Positions 1 to 12,546 of a stretch of 64,000 nucleotides of DNA are shown one piece after another. Each line of letters begins with the position of its first letter. Position 1 is the stretch's first letter. The position numbers and the translations under genes were made by a program. Location of the stretch: assembly GCA_027922465.2 (NCBI GenBank), contig BQMF02000014.1, positions 496,001-560,000 of the forward strand, in the 5' to 3' direction. The notes beneath the pieces were generated by a model. That model searched no databases. It was given only the letters and a program-made list of their open reading frames with translations, and was not told the DNA's origin. This stretch comes from Turritopsis dohrnii (lineage: Eukaryota; Cnidaria; Hydrozoa; Anthoathecata; Oceaniidae).

Positions 1-1331
1 CAGAAGTCTAAAAGCGAAAACAAAAACGAAAGTGAAAACAAGAAGGAAAAAGATTGCCCAGGTACCTATCTAAATTTATTGTTGTAATTGACGCTTCGCA
101 CGTTTCGAGAGTCTGCTATGATACTTGAAGTCACATTTCTGCCAATTTGAACCATTTCGTATTTTAAAAATGTTAACGTTGTTTTTAGAACAGTCACTTA
201 ATTCCTCATTTTCCAGTCTGTGACAAAGAAAGATGGAAAACCTCAAACATCTTTGCCTAGAATCCAATTAATATCCTTGAAAAATTGGGGGAAATTTTTT
301 TCTTTATTTTATTTTATTTTTAGATTTATTTTATGTGCATAATGTATCGCCACTGAAGAAATCAGCTGCAGGATCCGATTATTTTGATTTGATGCTACAA
401 AATAAAGATGGAGCAAAGAAAACACTTTGCTTCTCCCCAGTTAAACGTCGAAGACTATCCGATGCTATGGTAACAAAAAGTCCAGTAAAATTGCAAAACC
501 ATCGCTTTTCAAAAGGAACCATCTACCTTAACCCAAACACCACAATAACGCCAGTGGACCCTCAGGAAGTTGCATTTTCCCATAATTCAAAACTTGCAGA
601 AGATGCTGTGGTGTCATTGAAAGATCTACGACAATTGGCAAGTGGGCAAATTGTGAACATACGTGCCAACATTTTGAAATGCAATGACGTCATTGTCCAC
701 AAGGGAGTGAATGGAGACTGTACCTAAAGTAGAATGTACAATTAGAGACAGTACTGAATGTTGTCAAATGACATTGTATGGTGATGATGTCAATCTTATC
801 AATGAAGGTGACACATACCTGATGAAGAACCTTCGTCTTCATATTGTAAAGAATGCATGCTACTTGAACTCTACACTATCTGTCAAATTCTGTGCTCAGA
901 AAATTGATCCTTTTGACAATGTTGTAGATGCAGCAGAGCCAGAAACTGATGCAAAGATGGTAGCATCAATCAAAGGTATTTTTAACGTTTCAAGATCCTT
1001 CATTTGCAATATTTGTTCTAAAAGATCTACTGGAATCACCACCGGTGTTTTTAAATGTGAGCATTGTGACTGTAGAATGATGGCTGGTTGTTGTAAAGTG
1101 TCCTGGTTTGTTAAGTTGGTTTTTGAGGATACATCCTCAAAGGAAGTATACACACTTGTGATGTCAAACGATGTAATTCATCAATTTGCTTCGCTTACAA
1201 AGCTGGATTTAACCACAACAACAGAGGACGACTTGGTGAAGCGATTTTTAGAAACATCAGAGCCTTTAGTTATTGTGTTTAATGCTATATCAAAGCAAAT
1301 AAAGAACTTAAAATTTGCAGTTGATTGTTAA
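1..1331 (+). pseudogene. RPA70-like OB-fold/zinc-ribbon ssDNA-binding protein, 3' part, one frameshift
   Basis: Two exons are visible. The first enters the window at base 1 and ends at 61 before a GT at 62; the second starts at 324 after a T-rich tract and TAG. Joining 61 to 324 gives GAT and keeps the frame through VSPLKKSAAGSDYFD. The frame breaks around 711-727 (stop TAA at 725) and resumes one base later as VPKVECTIRD, running to the stop at 1331. The last 200 codons look like replication protein A large-subunit DBD-C: an OB-fold strand pattern and a zinc ribbon C-x2-C (CNIC) and C-x2-C (CEHC) at residues 99, 102, 116 and 119 of the second frame. Family role: single-stranded DNA binding. 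A polyadenylation signal AATAAA lies at 1701. The single-base shift could be a decayed copy or an assembly error. It may be a stray RPA-like gene of transposon origin rather than cellular RPA1; the N-terminal half is not classical RPA1. Confidence 0.6.
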
Positions 1332-3933
1332 TCTTTCAATGTTCTTTATATCTTTTGTTTTAAGTTGACTATTATTCTCTATGACAGATATTCGAATCAC
1401 CCATGAACTAAGTTGCATTGTGTTAACTATTATTGCCTATTACAGCTTTTTCTTAGTTTTAGCTGAGTCCTAAATAATAGCCTAAATATATACAGCTCTT
1501 TTGTTTTCAACTTGATTGCTCATCTAAGAAGATGATTATAAGATTATACCTTCAAGATTATACCTGTTCGTTGACAAAGAAAACTTTAATTTCGTTTGAT
1601 TGTGTTTTCACTTCACTCTACTAGGTGAACTTATTTTTTTATCAGATGTTTTTATTCAAGTTGATGTATTCATGTTATCGATATTTTTATCACTGTTTTT
1701 AATAAAGTTTTCAAATTTGAGTAAGATCTACTCCTTCCTTAATATCAGTTAAGATTTTTCATGTCGCGATGCAAATATAACCTAAATAAAATAACAAGAC
1801 AGCTACCCCGTTATTTTGATACCATTTTGAAAATTAACGAAACTTCAACCACCAAATATCGAAAATCAAGGAGTCTAAAGCCCGTAACCCAAATATTAAT
1901 TGAATCTTTCTGTATCTTGTCATTAATGCGCGCGTACACATGAAATTAATGCACGAAATGCCAATTGCTAAATAAACGCAGCGAAATTTTCGACTTCCCA
2001 GTCGTCTTGTTGTATATTAACTTTTATTTAATATTTAGGTATTTTTACTTAATATGTAGTTGTGATTCTCTATATGCATTTTGTTAAAGTATGTGGTAAT
2101 GTTAAAACAAGAAATTTTGTATTTATTTTTCTAATATGTCGATATGTCGATCTTAAAAACAAATTTTGAAATTTCAATTATTGTAACTAATTTACTTAGT
2201 ACTTTATAGAATTGTTTTTCAGGGAGCAATTTTTATTATTAAAGGTAATGTAGTTACTAGGATTGGGATTTTGTAATCTACATTCATGATCATGTAGTCG
2301 ATAAAACAGTGCAAAGATTCGGAATAAATTCAAATCAATTTTTAATTTTCAATTGGATCAAATGCAAGAATTATCGTTTTGTCGTCCCATAGACTCTCTT
2401 CATTTTCAAACACAACCATGTATATAACGGATTTTGATTTATTGGAACATCACAATTTGAAATTTGACATACATAAATTTGATATATATTACACGATATT
2501 TGATAACTTATATTAATCAGCGGCTTTAGCCAGCTCACTATTAGAATAGGGTTTCCTCGTCGAATCGTGAAATTATTTACTCTATGCACTTCTATTTCAG
2601 GACGTTCAATAATCGCATATGGATTTCATTGTAGATATAGTATTATAGGTATATAATTATCAGGAATGTTATATCTTATATGCAATTTAAAAACGATATG
2701 ATGTTATATGAATTTTAAGGAGTCGGAAAAATATATTCCTTATCATAGAACTGTCTACACAATATGTTGTGTGAGTTAAAATCTGTTCGTAAAATTCGTA
2801 AAATCTGGAATCTCTGGAATGGCTTTCCTGAATTTGCATAATTTTGTATTTGCATTCTGTGTCTTTTAATATGGTTATCAACTGTAATACGCTATGAAAA
2901 TTAGAGTAGATTTGTCTGTAAATTTTAAAACTATTTGAACGCATCAAAAATTAGAGACACTATCAGAAGAACTATCGTTGTCTTTAAACGAACTGTTGGG
3001 TTAATCCCACCAAGACAACATGGATCACCATCCATTGCTTCAAATCGCGCTAAATAAATAATTTGATATCTTCATGCACATCTTACAATTCAGAAGGAAC
3101 GCCATATGAATAAAACAATCTTGCAGAACGCACAGGACAACGTTCGATTTGTTATGTGAACGTGAAAGATGACAACGACAGTAAATCGCTTTTTTATGCT
3201 TATGATTAGAAAACAACACTTGAATCAGATGTCCAGTCAGTATCAGAAATAACATAGCTGTGTTCGTTGACGAGAACAGTATATCAATAGATGTTAATCG
3301 ATGTATGACTACAAATCCATTACACTAAACATTCACTATTTGTAAAAACCATCCATGAAAAAAACAAGTGAATAATATTTGCATGTCGTCATGCAAAGAT
3401 TCCTCATCCAAGCAACTGGAAAAAGGTCATTCAAGAAACTCCAGACGTTCTTTCAAGACTGCTGCAACCAAGAACGAAATGTGGATTTCACATCTACCAA
3501 ACGTTCTACATATGAATTTGCGTTCGAATTTGCACCTTTTAAATTTCGCAATGTATTAATGGAAAAACTTATCTTGACAAAATTTAAGATCCCTTCAACT
3601 ATCGATAAATAGTATTCAAAACCTACAGAGTTTGCTGAATGATGTAGTTGGTCGATGTGTCAAAAAAGCCTTAACCGACATTGGCTATTATACAACTTTA
3701 CTAATATTAAATTCCAAATCAAAGAATATTTTCGATATATATAGATGGATAAATATTGCTGACATTTTTTGTTGTTAAGCAGACTAATTTAATTTGATTA
3801 CAGTCTGATTTGATTACTTACTAAGATTGTACTCATTTAAATAGACAAATTCCATGGTGATGTATACTGTTTTGATGTCTCATTGATCAAAACCAATTTT
3901 TTCTGCACACATTCCCTGTTAGCATAAAGTTTA
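1332..3933. other. Intergenic stretch without a recognisable gene
   Basis: AT-rich sequence following the RPA-like gene, with AATAAA at 1701. Short open frames (for example 3379-3612 plus and 3040-3255 minus) show no motif, no repeat partner in the window and no convincing splice context. I see no structured RNA or transposon end here before the Helitron array begins at 3934. Confidence 0.4.
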
Positions 3934-4777
3934 TCGATACATTAATAGCCGATTTTCTGTCTGTCTGTTTGTTTGTTTGTTTGTTTGTTAGTTTGTTTGT
4001 AAGTCACGCAAAATGGTAGATTGAGTTGTGAGCGAAATTATTTCTTTTTTTGTGTGCGACGTGAGTTCGAAGCAAATACATTGCAACCCAATCGAGCGTG
4101 ACTTTTTTTGGCTGATGAACTAATAGGAATAACGTTTTGTTTTTATTATTATTGTTAGTTTTATATTACACGTTGACTTGGCTTTGAAAACAGTACATCA
4201 ACTAAATACAAAGAAACTAACTGATTAAACATTTTGGACAAAAAGCAGCAGTGGCAGAACGTGGCAGCATATGTTCAGTTTGCCACTAACTCTTGCCTGA
4301 CTGTCTGAGACGGGTAAACTTTTTTTTTTGAGCAATCAAAATCTTTAAAAACCGATAGGTAAAAAAAGAGTATCATATCAAAACAAAATGTTTTTTTTTT
4401 TGCTTTTCTTTTAATAAATTAATTTCTTCTTTTAATTGTTAAGCGTTCTGATCGAACGATTTTTTATTCTATTTATTCATTTAGCACGTGCCTTTTTTTC
4501 TCTCCTCCCGTGTGATCTTTTTAACAAGAGAAACCATTTCCCCCTTACCTTTGATAGCACCCATGTTAGAGCGCGTAACTTTTTTTAAACAAAAGCTAAT
4601 AAAAAGCTGAAGTTTTCTCTCTCTACGTTTTGAGTGTATTGTTACACTGATAAAAGATTGGTTTTACCAGAGGTTGTGACTTCGAATCTGCTTCTGGTTG
4701 AACACAAGTTGTACGAGCCGCTTATAAGGAAATTTGACGTGGACATGGGCGGCGAGCGACGCTGCCTTGGTGGCTAG
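3934..4777 (+). mobile_element. Non-autonomous Helitron-like unit A (first of five in tandem)
   Basis: Starts with TCGATACATTAATAGCC, a variant of the TCTATATATTAATAGCC start of the other units, and ends in CTAG at 4774-4777. Before the end lies a GC hairpin (GGCGGCG, loop AGCGA, then CGCTGCC with one G-T pair), seven bases upstream of CTAG. TC start, 3' hairpin and CTRR end are the hallmarks of Helitrons. The 5' part carries a GTTT microsatellite at 3961-3998. No protein is encoded, so it depends on a helper elsewhere. The next unit begins at the very next base. Confidence 0.75.
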
Positions 4778-5064
4778 TCTATATATTAATAGGCGATTCT
4801 CTGACTGTTTGTCTGTTTCTCTGTCACGCAAAATGGTAGATTGAGTTGTAAGAGTGATTATTTTATTTTATTTTGTGCGACGCCAGTGTGAAACCATTTA
4901 GTCCAAGAGCCAGTGACATATTTGCCTAACCCATTTGGCACAGAAGGTTTGACGTCACCAATGGACACTAAGTATCAGTTAAAGCATTTTTAACTTGGTC
5001 AACTGCTCTCGCTGTGGGGGGTCTGGTTCCCATGGACCCCCAAATTCCCCAAAAATTTACCTAA

Positions 5065-5500
5065 AGGTAACCCATTCCGTAAATGGACATAAATTGCAGG
5101 GAATAAAGTACTTGTTAAATGACTTTGAAAAATTTAATAACTTACCAAAATGTCCGGGGGTAAGGCTGGGTCAGCTGCCCAGCAAGGACCCGGAATTTTA
5201 CAGCAGCTAAACCCATCTGATAAATGGCTGAAATTATGCTTAGAAACAGCCTATGTGATGACGAGATAATTGGTCAAAGAACTCACCAAAAAATCCGGGG
5301 GTAACAGCTGGTCAGCTGGCTTTGATTATTTCTGTGACGTCACCTCAAAGGTTTAACACTTTTCTAACCCATAACGAAAATGGCTGAAACTTTGCATGGT
5401 GGAAGCTTATGGTATAATGTAACCATTGGATCAATAGCTTACCAAAAATTCCGGGGGTGAGTGTGGGTCAGCTGTCCTCAGTTATTCCTATATGACGTCA
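5065..5500 (+). repeat. Degenerate ~140-bp subterminal repeats inside the left inverted repeat
   Basis: Three clear units start near 5065, 5210 and 5355, with a more divergent one near 4925. Each has AACCCAT, then AAATGGC(T)GAAA, later TTACCAAAA followed by CCGGGGGT, then GGTCAGCTG. The same series recurs inverted at 9055-9540. Regularly spaced subterminal repeats of this type are typical transposase-binding arrays; the repeated CCGGGGGT and CAGCTG boxes would be candidates. That role is inference. Confidence 0.7.
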
Positions 5501-8500
5501 CAGCAAATAGTCGACTCTTTTACGGGTGAAGTTGATGTACCAGAGGTAGTCCATGAGTTCCTTAAGCTTGTAATTTGTGGACCAGATTTTAGGAGATGCA
5601 GTGCAGCAAAAGCGAGAAAAACAAGCTCTGTTGCACAAGATCTGGTCTTCGCTGCAACATCAAGAAGAAAAAAAGCAAGCAAGCACCTTCAACTTGGTTT
5701 AATATTGAAAACTCTAACTGGCAGCAGAAGAATTATTGAATTAATGAATCGCATGGGTCATTGTTCGAGTTACCACACTGTTGTTGAATAAGAAACTGAA
5801 ATGACATTTGAAGCAAGAAAACGAAATGTTAGTACACCATTTGGAATGGATTTGTTGAGTACTGTTGGAACAGGAGTAGCCTGGGATAATTATGTGGACG
5901 ATTTGTGGAAACAAGCAGCGGTAAAAATACCCTACACGAAACTGCGGGTTTTGCTTACCAAGTAGCTCCAGTAGAAGAAGCTGTTGATCTTCAAGCTGCT
6001 GAACAGTCTAATGAAGATGAACATACAGTTGGTGGTATGAGAAAGGTTGAACAAACAGGAATGACTTTGATAAAAAAAAAGCGGAAAAGATGCACACTTG
6101 AGGCTTCCGGGCTGAGCATTCAATCCAATCGAAAGAAACCAACGATGAAAAGCGCATTATTGTTAACTGAAGATGATTACAGAAAAGTACCTACGGAAAA
6201 TGCTACTTCAAGAATAGATGACTCATTATTTAAAGACAAGATGCGGATGATTGATGTGCTCACCAATCCTGAAAAGTCAACGCCTATGTGGGTAGGATGG
6301 AACGCGCAGAGAGGTTTGCAAGTTCATCAAAGTCAAAAGATCTTTTGCCTGCCACAGGTTAATCAATCCCCAACTTCAAATTCAGTGGTCCTAGAGACAA
6401 TGAGAAGATCGTTGAAAATTGCAGAAGAATGTCGACGTGAGTCTATAGCAGTTACATATGATTTAGCGATTGCAAAGGTCGCCCTACAAATACAGTTTGA
6501 AGAAAGGTCAATATTTGACAAACTGTTCATTCACTTAGGGTCATTTCACATTGAAATGGCCCTCTTTAAAGCATTTGCAAAAGTCTTAAACGGGTCTGGT
6601 GGATCACAAATATTAAACGAATGCGAAGTATTGGCTCAAGGCTCACTTTCTACTTTCGTTGGGAGTTTAATAAGCTACAAACGCGCCAAACGACTGCGTG
6701 AGCTTCTGCCACTTGCATCAAAAGTTTACATTTTGAGCAGTTTATTAAAAACAGAAAAGATGGAATTGAAGTGCAAGGCAGACTTGCTGCTGAAATGGAA
6801 AAGCTTAGAAAAGCGCAAGGAGATAGAAGATCCCGTTTTGAAAAAGGAGAAGTATCCAAAGTGCTTACTGAGTTTTGTGATGAATATATCAAATGTACTA
6901 AAGATACGAATGCTGGAAATCACGGAAAAACACCTCAGTTTTGGATGTATTACATTAACATGGTCCACGACTACCACGATTTTACAAGAAGTATCCGGCT
7001 GGGAGACTTTGAGATGTTTGTGGCTGTGCTACCAAAATTGATGGCAAACAACTTTTTCACACTTAATCATCACAACTATGCCCGGTGGATGGTACGTTAT
7101 CACGATAACCTCCTGAGACTTCCCTAATCACATTAAGCTGTTTATGAGGATTTTTAAAAAAGTTGGTTTGGCATCAAAAGGACCTCAAAGTCATTTTCCC
7201 GCATTCTTGTCGTCTTAACATTAGAACAAACAGTTAATGCTGATGCAGCCAGCCAACGCATGAGAATTTTATACTTAACTGATAAATAGAATCACCAGAA
7301 GCTTCATATTTGGATAGGAAGAAGAGATGACAAATATTCTTTTTTAAAATTCCCTTAACTGACTCTACTTCTGCACGACAACGCTGGACTGAGTCTCATT
7401 TCTTACGTATATCAATCATTTCAAATGTATCTGAGGAGTTTGGTCTCTCAAACAAGGAAGATACAGCAAAAGACCTAAAAAACTACAAAGTGAAAAGTGC
7501 TAACAGAGCCTTAGAAAACATCAAGACGATGCTGAAAAACACAATGAATCCGTTTGATCAAAATGTAGATAAAGATCTATATCTCATTGGTACCATCCCC
7601 ATCGAGTGTTGTAGTAAGAATTGATGACACAGACTGTCTCATCATTGGACTTGCCTGTAAACAATACTACCACAAAGATATCAGCATCTGGATAGAAGCT
7701 GAGAAAAAGTCCGCAAATAAGATAAATCAACATTAACCAGTTGTAGACAGAGCTTGGAACAAAAATTTGTGCCGCACTACCAGCTTATCATGCATTTACT
7801 GGCACAGATTATACGGCATCGATTTTAAGAAAAGGTGAAGTCAGGCCTTTAATGGTATTGGAAAAGACCGAAGTTTTTCAAGCAGTATTTGAACATTTGG
7901 GTGGAACCATCGCTATTGATAATGACATCATGAATGCAATGGAAAAATTTGTATGCTCAATTTTCAGCATGAAGAAGTTACAAGATGTTAACCAAGCAAG
8001 GTTTGAAATGTTTTTGAAGAAGTATAAACCAGAATCTAAAGGAGATAAAAGGACACCGTTAAGAATTTAGGTGCAAGTTGTATGCCTCCTTGTCGGCGAG
8101 TGTCGGGGAAAAAATTAAGAGAGCTTTTTACGTAGCTAATGCATGGTTATCATATGTATCTTTGCATCCACCACTGATTACCCCATCAGAGTTTAGTTGG
8201 TCTTTAAAAGAAGAGCAGTATGAAATAGTTTGGTACAGTGGAGAATGTTGACCAAAGTCACCGGAGTTGTAATAGAGCAACAAGGCGATGATTGTAGTGA
8301 TGGTGAAGAAAATGGTACGATAATCGTTGTTTGAAATAGAACAAACTGCCAAAGTAACTCAAGTTGAGACAAGGTTTTCTATAATATGGATTGCAGTTTC
8401 TCCAACTTGTAGTACTTACATTGCTGCTTTATCTAATGTCAATACAATATGATAACCCATTCAAAGGAACTTATGCAAGATGTCCTACAACCATATTGGA

Positions 8501-8590
8501 TTACACCTTATATTGTAAGGAGACTTTCTTTTTTTGCTAGATTCAGATAACGACAGTGATAATTGGGAAAGTGATGACGAAAATGATTAA
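5492..8590 (+). pseudogene. Decayed gene of the nested TIR transposon, multi-copy 'HAFTG' type protein
   Basis: Several plus-strand open pieces in different frames form one gene: 5492-5788, 5800-5904, 5905-7041, 6771-7127, 7200-7300 and 7760-8070, ending with an acidic tail near 8540-8590. Frame jumps and stops occur at 5789, about 5900, about 6800-7000, after 7127 and in 7270-7760. Visible conserved blocks are VAWDNY, GKNTLHETAGFAYQ, HLGSFHIEMALFKAF, NHHNYARWMVRYHDNL, LTLEQTVNADAASQR and ALPAYHAFTGTDYTAS. I recall proteins with these blocks as an abundant, unnamed multi-copy family in corals, fish and crustaceans, but I know of no assigned function. Its position between long inverted repeats makes it the candidate transposase or an accessory protein of the element. 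Confidence 0.6.
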
Positions 8591-9997
8591 CATGTCAATG
8601 CTTAACAAAATGACAACAGGTGTAAAAATGTTACAAAAAAAACTCTAACAGCTAAAAGATTAAAGCTTAAAATTAAGAATTAAGATGGTACGGATGTTTA
8701 AGTTTATTCGGAAAAAGCGTAATGCTGTGACTGAGGATTGCTTTGCTTTCATTTAGGAACTTCCGGCTCCACGGATAGAACTTAATTTCAGAGAAGAAAA
8801 CAACGTTTTTGAAATTAATTTTATTTTATTTTTCACCCTTTACTCCAGCACAACGAGAATACTGTCATACAGTAGCTTAATAAAGTTTTATGGATTTTTA
8901 CAGACTTTATTTGGGCTTGTCAGGGTTTTGAATGTTTTTGCTTTGTGTATTTAGCCCTCCCTAATATTACTAGTTTATAAGCTTGCAATAGCATCAGCAA
9001 TTACTGTAGGCAATTAACAAACATGTTTAGGAATTTTTAAGTGACTTCATGGGAATAACTGAGGACAGTTGACCCACACCCACCCCCGGAATTTTTGGTA
9101 AGCTATTGATCCAATGGTTACATTATACCATAAGCTTCCACCATGCAAAGTTTCAGCCATTTTCGTTATGGGTTAGAAAAGTGTTAAACCTTTGAGGTGA
9201 CGTCACAGAAATAATCAAAGCCAGCTGACCAGCTGTTACCCCCGGATTTTTCGGTGAGTTCTTTGACCAATTATCTCGTCATCACATAGGCTGTTTCTAA
9301 GCATAATTTCAGCCATTTATCAGATGGGTTTAGCTGCTGTAAAATTCCGGGTCCTTGCTGGGCAGCTGACCCAGCCTTACCCCCGGACATTTTGGTAAGT
9401 TATTAAATTTTTCAAAGTCATTTAACAAGTACTTTATTCCCTGCAATTTATGTCCATTTACGGAATGGGTTACCTTTACGTAAATTTTTGGGGAATTTGG
9501 GGGTCCATGGGAACCAGACCCCCACAGCGAGAGCAGTTGACCAAGTTAAAAATGCTTTAACTGATACTTGATAGTGTCCATTGGTGATGTCAAACCTTCT
9601 GTGCCAAATGGGTTAGGCAAATATGTCTCTGGCTCTTGGACTAATTGTGTTGAGGCCCTAATCGAATGCGACGTTTAGGGAAAATTTTCTCGGTAACTAA
9701 TAGGGATGACTGACGTTTTTTGGAATCCGCAATACAGGCGATGGGATGACGAAAAATTTGGGTCCAATTTTTTAGGGGGACGGACCTGTGACGTCATCAA
9801 AATTTTTGATCAACGATATCTCCGAAACGGTGCGTCATAAACATAAGATCCTATAAATTTTCTTGCTCAGAATTTTGTGCTCTACAAGATGGTAACACTT
9901 TTGATCGCATTTACTTAATTTTATTTTTCGTGAACTGTAGGGGGTGAAACAACGCAGGCTGAACATGGGCGGCAAGCGACGCCGCTTTCTCGTCTAG

Positions 9998-11767
9998 TCT
10001 ATATATTAATAGCTGATTCTCCGTTTGTCTGTCACACAAAATGGTAGATTGAGTTGTGAGAGAATTATTTCTTTTTGTGTGCGAAGTCAGGGCAAAACAA
10101 ATACATTGCAACCCCAATCGAAGGTGACTTTTTTTGGCTGGTGAACCAATAGGGATAACGTTTTAATAATTATCATTATTAATTTTATGTTCCAAGGACC
10201 ACCGTTGACTTGGCTTTGAAAACAATAGATCAACACTAAATACAAAGAAACTAATTGATTAACCATTTTGGACAAAAAGCAGCGGTGACATAACATGGTA
10301 GCATGTTCGGTTTGCCAGTGTTGTATCCTAACGCTTGCCTGACAGTCTGAGACGGGTGAACCTTTTTTTCGAGCCTGACAGGTGAAAAAAGTGTGTCATG
10401 AAACAAATTTTTTTTTTGCTTTTCTTTTAACAATTTTATTTCTTTTAATCGTTATGCGCTTCTGATCACGCAAAATGGTAGATTGAGTTGTGAGCGAAAT
10501 TATTTCTTTTTTTGGGTGCGACGTGAGTTCGAAGCAAATACATTGCAATCCCAATCGAACGTGACTTTTTTTGGCTGATGAACTAATAGGACCAACGTTT
10601 TGTTTTTATTATTATTGTTAGTTTTATATTCCACGTTGACTTGGCTTTGAAAACAATACAATACAACTAAATACAAAGAAACTAACTGATTAAACATTTT
10701 GGACAAAAAGCAGCAGTGGCAGAACGTGGTAGCATGTTCGGTTTGCCAGTGTATCCTAATGTATCTTTGCCTGACTGTCTGAGACGGGTGAACTTTTTTT
10801 TCGAGCAATCAAAATGTTTAAAAACTGATAGGTAAAAAAAGAGTATCATAAAACAAAATATTTTTTTGCTTTTCTTTTAAGCTTTTTTCACATGCACGTA
10901 AAATTTTACGGAAGCTCTTACGACTAGGACAATGTTCATTCATTATCTTCTTAAGGAAAAGTTTTCGTAAGGTCTTACGGATGTTCTGGAGCCCTTCCGA
11001 CGACTTCCTTAAAAACAAAAAATTTTGTTTTTAAGAAAATCGTCGTAAGCCTCCGTAAGCCTCAAGAAGAAAAAAACGTTCGAAAAGTTACATCGAGCGT
11101 TCTAAATGACGTTTTTTGTTCGAAATTACACCATTTTTTGCTAATGATCTATTTCCAAACGTTCCAAAAGTATATTTTATTTTTTATTGCAACAAATTAT
11201 AGTGCATGTGAATGAAAATATCCGTCAAGGCATTTTTTCGTGGTAAGAACTTACGAAAGAAAGTTCGTTTGGTATTACGACAAAAACTACATGCATGTGA
11301 AAAAAGCTTTAATAATTTAATTTCTTTTTTTAATTGTTAAGCGCTTCTGATCGAACGTTTTTTTTTATTCTCTTTAATCTATTTGCACGTGCCTTTTCTC
11401 TCTCCTCCCGTGTGAACTTTTTAAGAAGAGAAGCCATTCTCCCCCTGTTTGATAGCACCCATGTTAGAGCGCGTAACTTTTTAAAAACAAAAGCTAATAA
11501 AAAGTTGAAGTTTTTTCTTCCTACGTTTTGAGTGTATTGTTGTACTGACCAACGATTGTTTTAAAAAATAAGTAAGTAACACATCATGAATTTTGGGTTT
11601 TTTTGGAACCACTGTTTAAACTGATATTTGATATTTGATTTCGAATCTGCCTCTGGCTGAACACAGGTTGTACGAGCCGTTTTTCAAGAAATATGAGGTT
11701 TACTGGGGTCTGGGGTGACACAGACCAGGTGCACATGGGCGGCGAGTGACGCCACCTTGGCGGCTAG
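9998..11767 (+). mobile_element. Helitron-like unit C with internal duplication and a nested MITE
   Basis: Starts TCTATATATTAATAGCTG straight after CTAG of unit B and ends CTAG at 11764-11767. At about 10467 the sequence jumps from the middle of the element (GCGCTTCTGATC) back to the 5' region (ACGCAAAATGGTAG), so the first half is present twice. A 427-bp MITE interrupts the second half at 10881-11307. The 3' hairpin has one mismatch (CGCCACC). Confidence 0.7.
10881..11307. mobile_element. 427-bp MITE with GCTTTTTTCACATGCA ends
   Basis: Inverted ends GCTTTTTTCACATGCA and TGCATGTGAAAAAAGC bound the insert. It is flanked by TTTAA on both sides, and the interrupted Helitron sequence is continuous in sister unit D (CTTTTAATAA), which fixes the insertion. 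It codes for nothing recognisable. Confidence 0.8.
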
Positions 11768-12546
11768 TCTATATATTAATAGCCGATTCTCTGTTTGTTT
11801 GTTTGTTTGTTTGTTTGTTTGTTTGTTTGTTTGTTTGTTTGTTCGTTTGTTTGTAAGTCACGCAAAATGGTAGATTGAGATGTGAGCGAATTTAATTCTT
11901 TTTTTGTGTGCGACGTGAGTTCAGAGCAAATACATTGCAATCCCAATCGAACGTGACTTTTTTTGGCTGATGAACTAATAGGAATAACGTTTTGTTTTTA
12001 TTATTATTGTTAGTTTTATATTCCACGTTGACTTGGCTTTGAAAACAGTACATCAACTAAATACAAAGAAACTAACTGATTAAACAGTTTGAACAAAAAG
12101 CAGCAGTGGCAAAATCAAAACAAAATGTTTTTTTTTTTTTTTTTTTGCTTTTCTTTTAATAAATTAATTTCTTCTTTTAATTGTTAAGCGTTCTGATCGA
12201 ACGTTTTTTTATTCTATTTATTCATTTAGCACGTGCCTTTTTTTCTCTCCTCCCGTGTGATCTTTTTAAGAAGAGAAACTATTTCCCCCTTACGTTTGAT
12301 AGCACCCATGCTAGAGCTCGTAACTTTTTTAAAGCAAAAGCTAATAAAAAGTTGAAGTTTTCTCTCTCTACGTTTTGAGTGTATTGTTGCACTGACAAAA
12401 GTCTTACCAGAGGTAGTGACTTCGAATCTGCTTCTGGTTGAACACAAGTTGTACGAGCCGTTTATAAGGAAATTTGACGTTTATTGGGGTCTGGTGATAC
12501 AGAGCAGGTGGACATGGGCGGCGAGCGACGCCGCCTTGGCGGCTAG
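11768..12546 (+). mobile_element. Helitron-like unit D, best-preserved copy
   Basis: 779 bp from TCTATATATTAATAGCC to CTAG. The 5' region carries a GTTT microsatellite (11790-11850). The 3' end has a perfect seven-pair hairpin GGCGGCG / AGCGA / CGCCGCC, then TTGGCGG, then CTAG followed by T. This is the textbook Helitron 3' layout, and the unit can serve as family reference. The next unit starts at the next base. Confidence 0.8.

Larger units (their letters stand above)
4899..9643 (+). mobile_element. 4.7-kb DNA transposon with ~600-bp terminal inverted repeats, decayed
   Basis: The left end (4899-5505, starting TAGTCCAAGAGCCAG) is repeated inverted at 9040-9643 (ending CTGGCTCTTGGACTA with small changes). 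Flanking or terminal TA dinucleotides on both sides would fit a TA target duplication. Each inverted repeat is itself made of degenerate units of about 140 bp. The interior carries remains of one long gene read on the plus strand (5492-8590). No DDE triad could be picked out, so I do not assign a superfamily. It sits inside Helitron unit B, so it inserted later or was carried along. Confidence 0.75.
4778..9997 (+). mobile_element. Helitron-like unit B, interrupted by a nested TIR transposon
   Basis: Begins TCTATATATTAATAGGCG directly after CTAG of unit A and ends in CTAG at 9994-9997, immediately followed by the TC of unit C. The first 120 bases match the other units (ACGCAAAATGGTAGATTGAG). 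A 4.7-kb inverted-repeat transposon occupies 4899-9643. The remaining 3' part (9644-9997) is unlike the shared interior of units A, C and D, so this unit has a different cargo between the same ends. The terminal hairpin is weakened (about five pairs). Confidence 0.7.
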
